Source: Ignavibacteria bacterium RIFOXYC2_FULL_35_21
Lineage (GTDB): Bacteria; Bacteroidota; Ignavibacteria; Kapaibacteriales; UBA2268
NCBI GenBank assembly: GCA_001804705.1
Contig: MHAY01000042.1
Coordinates: 1-47,976 of the forward strand
DNA: 47,976 nucleotides
Reading direction: 5' to 3'
In this document: in pieces, positions 9,245 to 18,443 of the stretch
Numbering within the stretch: the stretch's first letter is position 1
How the letters are laid out: each line of letters opens with the position of its first letter
The notes under the pieces: model-generated
Told to the model about the DNA's origin: nothing
Databases searched by the model: none
The model's input: the letters and a program-made list of their open reading frames with translations, nothing else
Made by a program: the position numbers and the translations under genes

Positions 9245-9457
9245 AAGAAATCAATTTTTAATTTATGATTTCTCAATCTAATAAATCGGGATGGAATATC
9301 AAAAATAAAATGATAAGGATTGTGATATAAATTAAAAAGAGAGCAATAAATGAAAACCGTATATATCTGTAATCTTTGACAGAATTGATAATCACTGTTC
9401 AAATTACAAATGTCAGAGATTTACGAAATTCTAAGTTCTAATTTTTATAAAAATTAT

Positions 9458-10621
9458 TCACTCAACCAATTCCTTTTTACCAAAAAATGGGAAAATTTTA
9501 TCAAATAATCTCAATAATATAAAAGGAGTAATAATAATCAGGAATGATACTAATAATCCTTCTTTATCAAAATAACCGGGGAAATAATCTGTGAACCCTC
9601 TCATGCTTTTTGATACAAGCTGACCACCTATAACCACATTCCATCGCATGAACAGCACCTGGAGCAAAAGCAATCCTGATGACAGCCAAATTAAGGAATT
9701 TCTTAAATTATTATTTAATGATTGGAATAATGATGTTACAGTAAGCATGAGAAACGGAACTATCGAAAACAGTCCGATTTGCAAATAAACATACGAAATC
9801 TTAAGTTCATGATTAATTAATTTACTTAGGATAGCCCATTTTTCAGTACGTTCATAAGATATGGACAGAATCTCCATAAGCTCTAACGTTACTGCTATAA
9901 TCATAAAACCCCAAAGCCATTTCGACATTAAATCAATTGACTCCTGGTTAATAACTTTTTTCCTTCTCCAATGAATGAAAAGATATAAAAATATCAGAAC
10001 GGCTAAACCGGAAACTATCGCTGAAAAAATAAAAATTATGAACATAAGAGGCGTTGACCACCATAGATTAGCTTTAATGGAACCAAAAAGGAAACCGACA
10101 TAACCGTGCAAGACACAAGCTACCGGAATACCCAAACCACCTAAAAAAACAATAATCTTTTTATCATATTTTCTTGTATTCTCATTATCATTTGTATTTC
10201 CCAGAATAATTATATTATAAATAAATTTCACTATTCCACGAGACTTCTCATACCTTTCAATCAGGTCAACCCGGTAACTGAACCATATTTCCAGGAAAAC
10301 AATAATCATGTAAAACATATATATAAAACCAAAACCACTCATTGCAGAATTGAAATTTGGAGTCAGTAAAATATTAATTGCACGTTCAGGCCTTCCAAGA
10401 TGATTTAATAATGGGACAGTTGCAAATAGTAAAAAAGCAAAGGATGAAACAAGAGCAAATCTTGCAATCGGTTTTAGTTTTTCCATGCCAAAAACATGAT
10501 AAAAAGACGAAACAATAAAAGCACCTGCCACCATCCCTGTTATGTAAGGATAAAGAACTATCATTACTGTCCATGTAATATGAAGTTCGTTCGGAAATAA
10601 AAAACCATGAGAAGGATCCAT
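9458..10621 (-). CDS. NrfD/PsrC-family quinone-interacting membrane subunit
   Basis: 387 residues, almost wholly membrane helices (about nine or ten). Early segments ITWTVMIVLYPYITGMVAGAF and PLLNHLGRPERAINILL match the NrfD/PsrC pattern; the LGRPER loop between helices is typical. Family members exchange electrons with menaquinone and are partnered by a four-cluster ferredoxin, as here. The ATG overlaps the stop of the ferredoxin gene by one base (TAATG), implying translational coupling. Last gene of the three-gene cluster. Confidence 0.88.
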   Translation of the reverse strand: MDPSHGFLFPNELHITWTVMIVLYPYITGMVAGAFIVSSFYHVFGMEKLKPIARFALVSSFAFLLFATVPLLNHLGRPERAINILLTPNFNSAMSGFGFIYMFYMIIVFLEIWFSYRVDLIERYEKSRGIVKFIYNIIILGNTNDNENTRKYDKKIIVFLGGLGIPVACVLHGYVGFLFGSIKANLWWSTPLMFIIFIFSAIVSGLAVLIFLYLFIHWRRKKVINQESIDLMSKWLWGFMIIAVTLELMEILSISYERTEKWAILSKLINHELKISYVYLQIGLFSIVPFLMLTVTSLFQSLNNNLRNSLIWLSSGLLLLQVLFMRWNVVIGGQLVSKSMRGFTDYFPGYFDKEGLLVSFLIIITPFILLRLFDKIFPFFGKKELVE

Positions 10622-11376
10622 TATTTAACCTCCAAATCAAGTCCTATATAATAACATTTGGGATTAGTTCCCAAATCGGGTTTTAACAAGCCATAACGCC
10701 GTTGATGCAGTATTTTGCGGATTTGACTTTTGGGGTCTTTCAAGTTTCCGAATACTCTCGCATTCCTTGGGCAGGCATTCACACAAGCAGGTAGTTCACC
10801 TTTGCTAATGCGGTGGTAACATAATGTACATTTGTCTGCTGTCCCCTTTTCATGATTTATATACCTGCAGGCATATGGACAAGCCTGAACACAATATCCG
10901 CAGCCTACACAGTGCTCTTTGTCAATCAGGACAACCCCGTCAGGTGAATGAAATGTGGCACCAACCGGACAGACTTGCGTGCAGGCAGATTTATAACAGT
11001 GATTACATAATTTAGGTACAAAGAATGCTTTTACAATATCATCTGTATAATTATTCTTTTTGAAACTTTCGATAGCACCGTTCGGGGAATCTACTCTAAC
11101 GGCCTCTTTATTATTTATTTCATATCTTTCGACCCATGTCCTGAAATAAGTATCGGGAACTTCATTCTCGATTTTACATGCTCTCACACAAGCACCGCAG
11201 CCAATACATCTTGTCGTATCAACGATAAACCCCCAGTCGAACTTAAGTAAATCCTCATATTTTTTTAGTTCCGGGCTTATTTCTCTTTTACTGAAAGCAT
11301 AAAAAGAACCGACGAGCAAACCTGCACTGCTGTACAGTCCCAACTTTATAAATTTACGTCTATCTTTATTATCCAT
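10621..11376 (-). CDS. four-[4Fe-4S] ferredoxin subunit with twin-arginine signal
   Basis: 251 residues. The N terminus DRRKFIKLGLYSSAGLLVG is a twin-arginine export or anchor signal, so the protein works on the periplasmic face. Four cysteine motifs are intact: C57xxCxxCxxxC67, C124xxCxxxxCxxxC136, C156xxCxxCxxxC166 and C183xxC-x11-CxxxC202, giving four [4Fe-4S] clusters of the NrfC/DsrO/PsrB type. It would pass electrons between the NrfD subunit and the multihaem cytochrome encoded before it. Start ATG has a good AAGGAGA ribosome site. It is 66 bases downstream of the cytochrome gene. Confidence 0.92.
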   Translation of the reverse strand: MDNKDRRKFIKLGLYSSAGLLVGSFYAFSKREISPELKKYEDLLKFDWGFIVDTTRCIGCGACVRACKIENEVPDTYFRTWVERYEINNKEAVRVDSPNGAIESFKKNNYTDDIVKAFFVPKLCNHCYKSACTQVCPVGATFHSPDGVVLIDKEHCVGCGYCVQACPYACRYINHEKGTADKCTLCYHRISKGELPACVNACPRNARVFGNLKDPKSQIRKILHQRRYGLLKPDLGTNPKCYYIGLDLEVK

Positions 11377-11442
11377 AATATCTCTCCTTATTCAATTTCT
11401 GAAATCTCAGAAAACTTTTATCATCTCATAATTCTTCATACT

Positions 11443-12612
11443 TCATTCATGACATGTTGCACAGAACTGTCTGCCATGGCAATTATAGCACAATGTCTTC
11501 CCTTTTTTCCGAACTATATCTTTATGCCCCTCGGCAAAGTCTGCAGGGTGAGGCATATCCAACCTATGACAAGAAGAACAAAAATCTTTCTGATGGCATA
11601 AATTGCACGAACTGTTCATCTTGTTATTTGTTTTATTAAATGCAAAATTTTTATGTTCTTTTCTCCAGTTTCCCTTATGAGGGCTATTGCTGTTGCCTAA
11701 AACCATCTTATGAATTTGATTTGAATGACAATTCAGGCAAGTCTTTTCATCTCCACTTTTAATATATCCCAACTTACTAATGTGAGAGGGCCATTCAATC
11801 TTTGGGGGATATGTTTCACTCTTGAAACTCTTCTTTTCATGACACAGGAGACAAAACTTAGCGTTCCCGTTTTTGTAGATTCTGCCTATGGTTTCATCTT
11901 CTTTATGGAAAAGATGGCATGTTCTGCATTCCACATAATTATGATGAGGGCGTTGATTGAAATCATTGACAATCTCGGAATGGCAATCTTTACACTCGAA
12001 GATTTTCGGATGATTCGAAACATCGCTATAACTACTCTTTACCGGTTTATTATGACAGTCATTACACCTGTAAACGATAGGGTGCAGGCGGGATTGCCTT
12101 ACATCAGTCAAAAGGAAAATCGGTTCATGCGGACTGTGGCAATCCGTGCATTTTGTTTTCGGGTCAGTAATGTTAAGAAATTTAAAATGCTGTGCAACAT
12201 CAACCTGCGGAAAATCCGAGGGCCTTGCGGCTAATTTCCTGTGGCAGTAGAGACAACCTTCTAAATTGTACTCTTTCTTCAACACCGCTTGTTTTACAGT
12301 TATATTTATTGCATCTTTTCCACCTTTGTGAAAAGCAACATGCAGATTCCCGGCTCCATGACAGTCCACGCATGGAACATTATAGTGTGCATCTTTTTCG
12401 TGTAACTGGAAAATGTCGTTATGACATCCACTGCAGACCTTTATATTTTGATTAACTAATTTTTGAGATTGAATTTCGCCGATGGCATTCCATCTGTAAT
12501 GTCCGAATTTATCAAAACTTTCAGGTTTCAGGAGCCAGTCGGCAATTTGAGAAATTATTATTAATCCAAAAATTATAGAGAAAATAAAGTAAATATGTGA
12601 TTTATCCTTCAT
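11443..12612 (-). CDS. membrane-anchored 13-haem cytochrome c
   Basis: 389 residues with 13 CXXCH haem-binding motifs spread from residue 60 to the extreme C terminus (the last, CATCHE, ends the protein). One N-terminal membrane helix (about 7-26, IYFIFSIIFGLIIISQIADW) acts as anchor or uncleaved signal. Many additional histidines could serve as distal ligands. First gene of a cluster with a four-cluster ferredoxin and an NrfD subunit; this layout resembles the Nrf-, Qrc-, Tmc- and alternative complex III-like assemblies that move electrons between menaquinone and periplasmic carriers. No molybdopterin or other catalytic subunit is adjacent, so the electron donor or acceptor is unknown. Confidence 0.92.
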   Translation of the reverse strand: MKDKSHIYFIFSIIFGLIIISQIADWLLKPESFDKFGHYRWNAIGEIQSQKLVNQNIKVCSGCHNDIFQLHEKDAHYNVPCVDCHGAGNLHVAFHKGGKDAINITVKQAVLKKEYNLEGCLYCHRKLAARPSDFPQVDVAQHFKFLNITDPKTKCTDCHSPHEPIFLLTDVRQSRLHPIVYRCNDCHNKPVKSSYSDVSNHPKIFECKDCHSEIVNDFNQRPHHNYVECRTCHLFHKEDETIGRIYKNGNAKFCLLCHEKKSFKSETYPPKIEWPSHISKLGYIKSGDEKTCLNCHSNQIHKMVLGNSNSPHKGNWRKEHKNFAFNKTNNKMNSSCNLCHQKDFCSSCHRLDMPHPADFAEGHKDIVRKKGKTLCYNCHGRQFCATCHE

Positions 12613-12929
12613 TCTAAATTTAATAAAAATTCATAAAGAACAGCTAACATCTATATATTTATTATTCCACCATTTAAAATGGTTTTGCAAAGTTATTTAA
12701 TTTTTTCAATAAATCAATGATAATTTATAAAAATATGTTAGCACTAAGTTGCTGAAATAATTTAGGCTTAGCTAAACAATGAAATGGGAAGAAATGTTTA
12801 AAAAGATATTATTTTCACAATTATTTCAATACACATCAATCCCCTTCTAAATTAAGAAGGGGATAATAAGAGCAGGGTGAACAATTGGGATGGTATTATT
12901 TAATTAGATTTTAGAGATATCATTAAATA
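12613..12929. other. intergenic region with one hairpin repeat
   Basis: No gene seen. A perfect 10-bp hairpin lies at 12839-12864 (ATCCCCTTCT, 6-base loop, AGAAGGGGAT), a member of the C-run/G-run repeat class found elsewhere in the window. The rest is AT-rich and probably includes the promoter of the cytochrome cluster. Confidence 0.6.
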
Positions 12930-13423
12930 TTAAGCTTTTTCGTATGCCTGCCTTAAAACTTCAATATCAATTTTAGTCATCTGAAGCAAAGCACCCACTA
13001 CCTTTTGCGATTTCACAGCATCACCACTGCTCAGCAGTTTGGCTAACTCAATTGGAACAATTTGCCATGATAGGCCGAACTTGTCTTTCAGCCAGCCGCA
13101 TTGTTCTATGGCACCGCCTTCGGTAAGCTTATCCCAATAATAGTCAACTTCATCCTGTGTTGTGCAGTTAACAACAAAGGAAATAGCTAGGGTGATGAGA
13201 AAACCGGTCCGCCATTAAGTGCAACAAATTCCTGTCCTTCATGCTGGAAACTCGCTGTCATTACACTTCCTGCAGGTCTGCCTGATGCTTTTGCTTCATT
13301 TTCATCATAACGGGCAATAGCACCAATTTTTGAATTTTTAAAAATTGATGTATAGAAATTTACTGCCTCTTCGGCTTGTGTATCGAACCACAAAAATGTT
13401 GCTATTTTTACTAAAAGAACCAT
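12930..13423 (-). pseudogene. VOC-family (PhnB/glyoxalase-like) protein, frameshifted
   Basis: A gene of about 164 codons broken by one missing base. The first part (13423 to about 13193) reads KIATFLWFDTQAEEAVNFY ... EFVALNGGPVFS and then hits TAG at 13187. Shifting frame by inserting one base near 13193-13197 restores SITLAISFVVNC ... CGWLKDKFGLSWQIVP ... LRQAYEKA, ending at TAA (12930-12932). Both halves match the PhnB-like VOC family, often annotated as 3-demethylubiquinone-9 methyltransferase-like; true substrates are mostly unknown. Either a real inactivating deletion or a sequencing/assembly error. Confidence 0.85.
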
Positions 13424-13436
13424 TAATAATTAAGAG

Positions 13437-13473
13437 AAAAAATGTATCATCAGTTGTTTAGACCGATGATACA
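13437..13473 (-). terminator. Rho-independent terminator of the DEAD-box helicase gene
   Basis: On the minus strand a 9-bp stem (TGTATCATC/GATGATACA, 13443-13451 and 13465-13473) with a 13-base loop is followed by six T. It begins 14 bases after the helicase stop codon and separates that gene from the VOC gene. Confidence 0.75.
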
Positions 13474-13486
13474 AACTATTAATTGA

Positions 13487-15010
13487 CTACTTGCTTCTTT
13501 TCTTATTCCAAACTTTATTGTCTTTACTCTTGTGTTTGTCCTTACTAAATTTACCGTGGCTATAGCTTGACTTTTTACTGTCGCTCCTATCAAATCCGCC
13601 GGAACGGAATTTGCCGTGTCCCCTGTTGCTGCTCCTGCCCTTGCCACGTTTAAAGTCTTCTTTTGGAGTTTCCTGGAATGAGTAATCGTGGAAATTCATA
13701 GAATTGTCATAACTCTCATTTTTTCTGTCCAGTGTGATTTTCAATAATGCTGCCGCTATGTCCATTGTCACAAATTCTTCATCTACTAAAGTTTCAATGT
13801 AATTAATGAATTTGCTCAAATGTCCTTTGTCAATCGTTGCCGATATTATATTCTTAATTGCTTCCAATCTTGATTCATCGAGGTCATCTATGGTTGGAAT
13901 CATCGAACGTTTAATTTTTGTCTCATTTAATCTTTCGATTCTTCTCATATTATAGATTTCTTTGCCGACAATAAATGTAAATGAAATTCCCGATTTGCCG
14001 GCTCTGCCTGTCCTGCCGATTCTGTGAATGTAATCTTCGTCATCTCCCGGCAGGTCATAATTGAACACAGCTTCAACGTCGTTTACATCAATACCCCTTG
14101 CCGCAACATCCGTTGCTACCAATATTTCAGTAGAGCCGTTGCGGAAGTTGTTCATCATTTTTTCACGCTGATTTTGATTCATCTCGCCATGCAAACCTTC
14201 GGCGAAGTATCCCCTGGATTTCAGTACCTCTACCAATGTATCAACTTTCCTTCTTGTGTTGCAGAATACCAAAGCCAGTTTTATATTATGAAGGTCGAGA
14301 AGCCTGGCTAATGCTTCGGGTTTTGTTTTTTCCTGCAATTCAAAATATACCTGCTCGATTTTCGGTGCATTAATTTTTTTCTGAGTAACATCAATTTTCT
14401 TAGGTTGATTCTGATGCCTCTTCATAATTCTTGTAATATCTTCAGGCATGGTTGCTGAAAACATAATTGTCTGCCTTGTTTTGGGGGTTTTACCTAGTAT
14501 TAATTCAATATCATCTTTGAATCCCATATCGAGCATTTCATCCGCTTCGTCGAGGACGACAAAATTAACGGAGTCCAGCTTCAGAGTTCCGCGTTTAATA
14601 TGGTCAATCGTACGTCCGGGTGTGCCTATAATGATATGCGGATTTTTTTTCAGTGCTTTCAACTGTCTGCCGATTTCCTGTCCGCCATAAATAGGGACAA
14701 CCGTAATATTGCTTTTATACTTCAGTAATTTTTGGAATTCGTCGCTCACCTGAATCACCAATTCCCTTGTGGGGCACATTACAATTGCCTGAATAAAACC
14801 GGCATCGTTTTCTATTTTCTCTATAATAGGTATTGCATAAGCGGCAGTCTTGCCTGTGCCTGTCTGTGCCTGTCCTATAACATCTTTTCCATCCATCAAA
14901 GTGGGAATGGTTTCCGACTGAATATGGGTAGTCTCCTCAAATCCCATATCAACAACGGCTCTTAGCATTTCATCGGATAAATGCAGTTCTTCAAATTTTA
15001 ATCTGTTCAA
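13487..15010 (-). CDS. DEAD-box ATP-dependent RNA helicase
   Basis: 507 residues, similar in design to DeaD/CsdA and RhlE. Motifs in order: Q motif (Gln31), AQTGTGKT (48-55), PTREL (80-84), TPGR (130-133), DEAD (154-157), SAT (185-187), then RGIDV and HRIGRTGRAG in the second RecA domain. After the core comes a DbpA-type RNA-binding-like segment (about 395-445, EFVTMDIAAALLKITLD) and a low-complexity basic tail rich in Arg, Gly, Ser and Lys ending KKRSK. It unwinds RNA in ribosome assembly or cold adaptation; which one cannot be told. Single-gene transcript with its own terminator. Confidence 0.93.
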   Translation of the reverse strand: MNRLKFEELHLSDEMLRAVVDMGFEETTHIQSETIPTLMDGKDVIGQAQTGTGKTAAYAIPIIEKIENDAGFIQAIVMCPTRELVIQVSDEFQKLLKYKSNITVVPIYGGQEIGRQLKALKKNPHIIIGTPGRTIDHIKRGTLKLDSVNFVVLDEADEMLDMGFKDDIELILGKTPKTRQTIMFSATMPEDITRIMKRHQNQPKKIDVTQKKINAPKIEQVYFELQEKTKPEALARLLDLHNIKLALVFCNTRRKVDTLVEVLKSRGYFAEGLHGEMNQNQREKMMNNFRNGSTEILVATDVAARGIDVNDVEAVFNYDLPGDDEDYIHRIGRTGRAGKSGISFTFIVGKEIYNMRRIERLNETKIKRSMIPTIDDLDESRLEAIKNIISATIDKGHLSKFINYIETLVDEEFVTMDIAAALLKITLDRKNESYDNSMNFHDYSFQETPKEDFKRGKGRSSNRGHGKFRSGGFDRSDSKKSSYSHGKFSKDKHKSKDNKVWNKKRSK

Positions 15011-15382
15011 TGTAATCCTTCTACATATATTTTAAATAAATTATTTAAGCTTAAACTACATTTATTTAAAATAACCTGTGGAAACCTGAGTGGTGAAGCA
15101 TCAAAGAAACACACGATTGCTATAGTTATTTAGTAATTCGGCAGTTACAGCTACGCTTAAGACAAATAAGAGGGGGAATTGTTGTAATGTTTGTTTATAA
15201 AAAATTTTACGCCTTGAGTCAATTATCTGAAACTCACATCAGGCATAATAACAGAAAAGATTGGCTTTGTTGTTTATTGATATTCTTTATCTCTATGGGT
15301 ATGAATATCTTCAAAAGAATATTTGTGTGAAGCATTAAGAAACACTGTTGCTATTTTATTTATACCTGTATGTTGATTTACT
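15011..15382. other. intergenic region with a diverged direct repeat
   Basis: No gene seen. A diverged repeat (GTGAAGCATCAAAGAAACAC... and GTGAAGCATTAAGAAACACT..., at 15093-15123 and 15327-15353) lies in the 372-base space between the restriction nuclease gene and the helicase gene. It may mark the edge of an inserted block. The helicase promoter must also lie here. Confidence 0.4.
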
Positions 15383-16555
15383 TTATACAACATAACTGTA
15401 TTGACTTTCAACTAACATTCTATTTCTTTTATCAAGATAATCGATAAAAGTTGGGGTTAGAATTTTATTTGAAATTCGTCTGTTTACTGTAAAATCTCTT
15501 AGGTATTCTTTATGACTTTGTTCAATATTAGATCTATATTTCAATCGACCATCATGTGTTATATACAGCATATTAATATCAAACAACATGTGATGATTGT
15601 TGCACAGCCACATTCCATTATCACCGTCAATTGCATATTTAATCTTAGTTTCAAGATTAATGTTGTTTGCTCTTTTTATGCTAGCCACAGGCCAAATATG
15701 AGCACCTTGAATAATTTGAGGAATTTCACAATCACATAATGAGCATTTCTTTTCACCAAGTTTTTCTAGGAGATTGTATATGTATGTGGGTGAGCGAAGG
15801 CTGTCGTTAGTTTCAAATTCCTCTCTTTCTAACACCAAGTCAGATGTAATTACATTAATACCAAGATCTATAATTACATCTCTTGCATCTTTTGGGAGTC
15901 TCTTCAGTTTCCCTTCTTGAATTTCATATAATTTCATTGCATACGGGGTTATTCCATGAATAGCAAGACATAATAAAGTAGTCTCGTATTTGTTTGCCCC
16001 ATAAGTTTTACCAAAAATCTGTAATACATCATTTTCATCTATCGTAACATAAGATGATACATTTCCTCTGTTTCTTCCCCTGTTCAAATCTCTTTGGACT
16101 ATAATGTCTGATACCGAGTTGAAAGGGTTTATTGCAGTAGTCAGATTGTCAGCTTCGTTTAAAAAAGTAGTTCCTGCCGTTTTCATTAACCTATACATGA
16201 AAATAAAATAGGCAGTTTCGATATTACCGTCGGGTTCTAAAAAATAAAAGAATATGTTTTTGTGTGTATTGGATTCTTGATGGTATTTGACTAAAGCACT
16301 TGGAAAGCTTTGAAAGAATGAATTTCTGCTTCCTATTTCAAATTCAGAAAATGAAATATAGTTTATAGCACCATTGTATTCTAATGTTGCTAAACGTCCT
16401 TTGTTATAACCAGTATCATCAAAGTTCACAGTATAGTCCCGTCTGCTGGTTATCCGACGACAAACATCACTCAAGATGTCTCTTGTAAGGATATGTTGAT
16501 ATAACTCAGACCTTTTCTGGAATCTGTTTTTTATGGTAAAGTGCGGTCTTTCCAT
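15383..16555 (-). CDS. HNH-type restriction endonuclease
   Basis: 390 residues. The C-terminal third holds a zinc-bound HNH nuclease: CSLC (271-274), GAHIWPV with His286, DGDNGMWLCNNHH with Cys318 and His321/His322, then FD near 326. The N-terminal two thirds, likely target recognition, are not recognisable. It directly follows a fused double adenine methyltransferase and its ATG lies 50 bases inside that gene, so expression is probably coupled with methylation first. Together they form a type II, likely type IIS-like, restriction-modification system. Cleavage by an HNH fold with a double methyltransferase is known for some enzymes recognising asymmetric sites; the recognition sequence here is unknown. 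Confidence 0.82.
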   Translation of the reverse strand: MERPHFTIKNRFQKRSELYQHILTRDILSDVCRRITSRRDYTVNFDDTGYNKGRLATLEYNGAINYISFSEFEIGSRNSFFQSFPSALVKYHQESNTHKNIFFYFLEPDGNIETAYFIFMYRLMKTAGTTFLNEADNLTTAINPFNSVSDIIVQRDLNRGRNRGNVSSYVTIDENDVLQIFGKTYGANKYETTLLCLAIHGITPYAMKLYEIQEGKLKRLPKDARDVIIDLGINVITSDLVLEREEFETNDSLRSPTYIYNLLEKLGEKKCSLCDCEIPQIIQGAHIWPVASIKRANNINLETKIKYAIDGDNGMWLCNNHHMLFDINMLYITHDGRLKYRSNIEQSHKEYLRDFTVNRRISNKILTPTFIDYLDKRNRMLVESQYSYVV

Positions 16556-18443
16556 TTTTACTATAATTTGTGATTAAAATTTCCATTCGATTGTTTCCAA
16601 GAATGGGGTCAACTTCAATTACGTTATAACCACCTTTTTTAATCCAATCTTCTAACTGATAATTGAATTTTCCTTTGTGATCTAAAATATAGGAAATCAT
16701 GAAAGGAGTCCCTTTTTCATTCAATTTATCAACGAAGTCAAAAAACTTTTTTTCTGATTCAGAATTCCATCCATGAAAACCTCTTTTACCATCATTGTAA
16801 GACCCGTTTGTCAGCATATATGGGGGGTCTAAATAAGTAAAAGTGTTTTTATTGAATTCATAAAAAATTTTATTATAATCTTTACTTTCAAAAAGTATAT
16901 TTTTCTCTTTGATTACTCTAGAAAAACTAATCATTTTTTCGAGAACCTTATCGTTAAACCATCGCATTCCAACTGGGTTATTGAAGTCATGGTCCCCATT
17001 AAATCTAATTTGTTGGTTAAAGCCATAAAGTATGACAGCGTATAAAAGCTTTGGATCTCTTTTTTCAAGTGGAAAAGAGTTATAATAATCCCTAACCTTA
17101 ATGAAGCTTTCAGCATTTTCAGGCTCTAACCTAAATTTTTTAATAATTCTTTTGAGGTAAAGAATGTATTGGTAAGTATCAGTTGTTTTGAACGATGCAA
17201 CGAGTTTGCTGACAAAATGATTTATATCATTGTATAATATCCGATTTTCGTCAATGTTTATTCCTACATTGAATCCACCACCAAAAGCATCTACAAAATA
17301 GTTGAATTTGTTAGGTGCGTTATTCTTAATAAAAGAAGCCATTTTAGCCTTACTTCCTATGTAGTTAAGAGGTGATTCATAAACAATTTCATTTTCACTT
17401 TTTCGCTCTACATAGAATAAGTATTCAAAGTGGTCATTCTTCTTTCTCGATTTGAAGTTTGTATATTTTCTATAGGAGAGTTTTTTGCAGATGTATGTTT
17501 CAGCTTTCCCGTATCGTTTCATACTTGCTTCGATGAAACTTTTGGACATAAAACCATCTTTGCTATAACTAAAAACAATATACTTAGCTTTGGTTTTAGC
17601 TAATATCCTATCAAACAAGATGTGAGACTTATAATCCTTCGACCAATCAGATCTCAATTTTGTAGTACTACGAGAACCAGTTATTGCACTTATATGTGGA
17701 TTGTCATATAATACAAGTGTTTCAAGTAAATGGTATTGAGTGCCATATTGATTTTGAGTATAAGGTGGGTCAATATATAGGATGTCACAATCAATCTCTG
17801 AAATAATGTCTTCAATTTTATAGTTTATGAATTCTACTTTAAAATGTTGTGGATTATTTGTATCAAATTTTTTAAATAAAGTAGGTTGTGGATTATTTGT
17901 ATCAAATTTTTTAAATAAAATAGGTTTCGTAGCTCTCGAATCCCAATGTTTTAAAAATGCACCATAAACACCAGCTGTATTTGAAACTACAGAAACAGAT
18001 TCAATTAAACAAGCAAGTAAATAAGCATATTCATTTTCATTTATCAAATTAGATTGACTCCATTCTTCTATTGTAGTTCTGACATAATCTATACGACCTG
18101 CGTTTTCAGAGGTAAAATACATTCTCTCTGATGAACCAGGCGAATAATTTTTATAGAAAAAACCTTTTAGTCGATTATTATTTGAGTTAAAAAAATCGAA
18201 TGGGTCAAATCCAAGGTTGTCAAAACTACAATCAATAGCACAAATTCTACCTCTTGTGTAAATTGTACACCATCTAAGCATATCGTTTGCGATAATTTTG
18301 AAGGAATCTTTTAATGCGTCTGATACAGCTCCTGTTCCACAAAAAGCGTCAAAAAGTATTAAGCCCTTGTCTGTCAAGTTTTGATCTTCAAGAAGTTCTT
18401 TTATTTCTGAAGTTATTAGTTCTTTATTTCCTATAAATCTCAT
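16506..18443 (-). CDS. fused double N6-adenine DNA methyltransferase (D12 class)
   Basis: 645 residues made of two Dam-like methyltransferase domains. Domain 1 (about 1-350): MRFIGNK start, DAFCGTGAV SAM-binding motif (32-40) and catalytic DPPY (225-228). Domain 2 (about 356-645): LNYIGSKAK, DAFGGGFNVG (385-394) and DPPY (539-542), followed by GFHGW. Two such domains in one chain usually methylate the two strands of an asymmetric target, as in FokI-type methyltransferases. Both catalytic motifs look intact. Between residues 174 and 200 of domain 1 a 13-residue unit is tandemly duplicated (see repeat at 17846). First gene of the restriction-modification pair. Confidence 0.9.
   Translation of the reverse strand: MRFIGNKELITSEIKELLEDQNLTDKGLILFDAFCGTGAVSDALKDSFKIIANDMLRWCTIYTRGRICAIDCSFDNLGFDPFDFFNSNNNRLKGFFYKNYSPGSSERMYFTSENAGRIDYVRTTIEEWSQSNLINENEYAYLLACLIESVSVVSNTAGVYGAFLKHWDSRATKPILFKKFDTNNPQPTLFKKFDTNNPQHFKVEFINYKIEDIISEIDCDILYIDPPYTQNQYGTQYHLLETLVLYDNPHISAITGSRSTTKLRSDWSKDYKSHILFDRILAKTKAKYIVFSYSKDGFMSKSFIEASMKRYGKAETYICKKLSYRKYTNFKSRKKNDHFEYLFYVERKSENEIVYESPLNYIGSKAKMASFIKNNAPNKFNYFVDAFGGGFNVGINIDENRILYNDINHFVSKLVASFKTTDTYQYILYLKRIIKKFRLEPENAESFIKVRDYYNSFPLEKRDPKLLYAVILYGFNQQIRFNGDHDFNNPVGMRWFNDKVLEKMISFSRVIKEKNILFESKDYNKIFYEFNKNTFTYLDPPYMLTNGSYNDGKRGFHGWNSESEKKFFDFVDKLNEKGTPFMISYILDHKGKFNYQLEDWIKKGGYNVIEVDPILGNNRMEILITNYSKNGKTALYHKKQIPEKV
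17846..17923 (-). repeat. 39-bp tandem duplication inside the methyltransferase gene
   Basis: Two adjacent 39-base copies (17846-17884 and 17885-17923) differ at one base. Because 39 is a multiple of three, the frame is kept and LFKKFDTNNPQ occurs twice (residues 176-186 and 189-199), just before the strand leading to the first DPPY motif. Confidence 0.95.
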
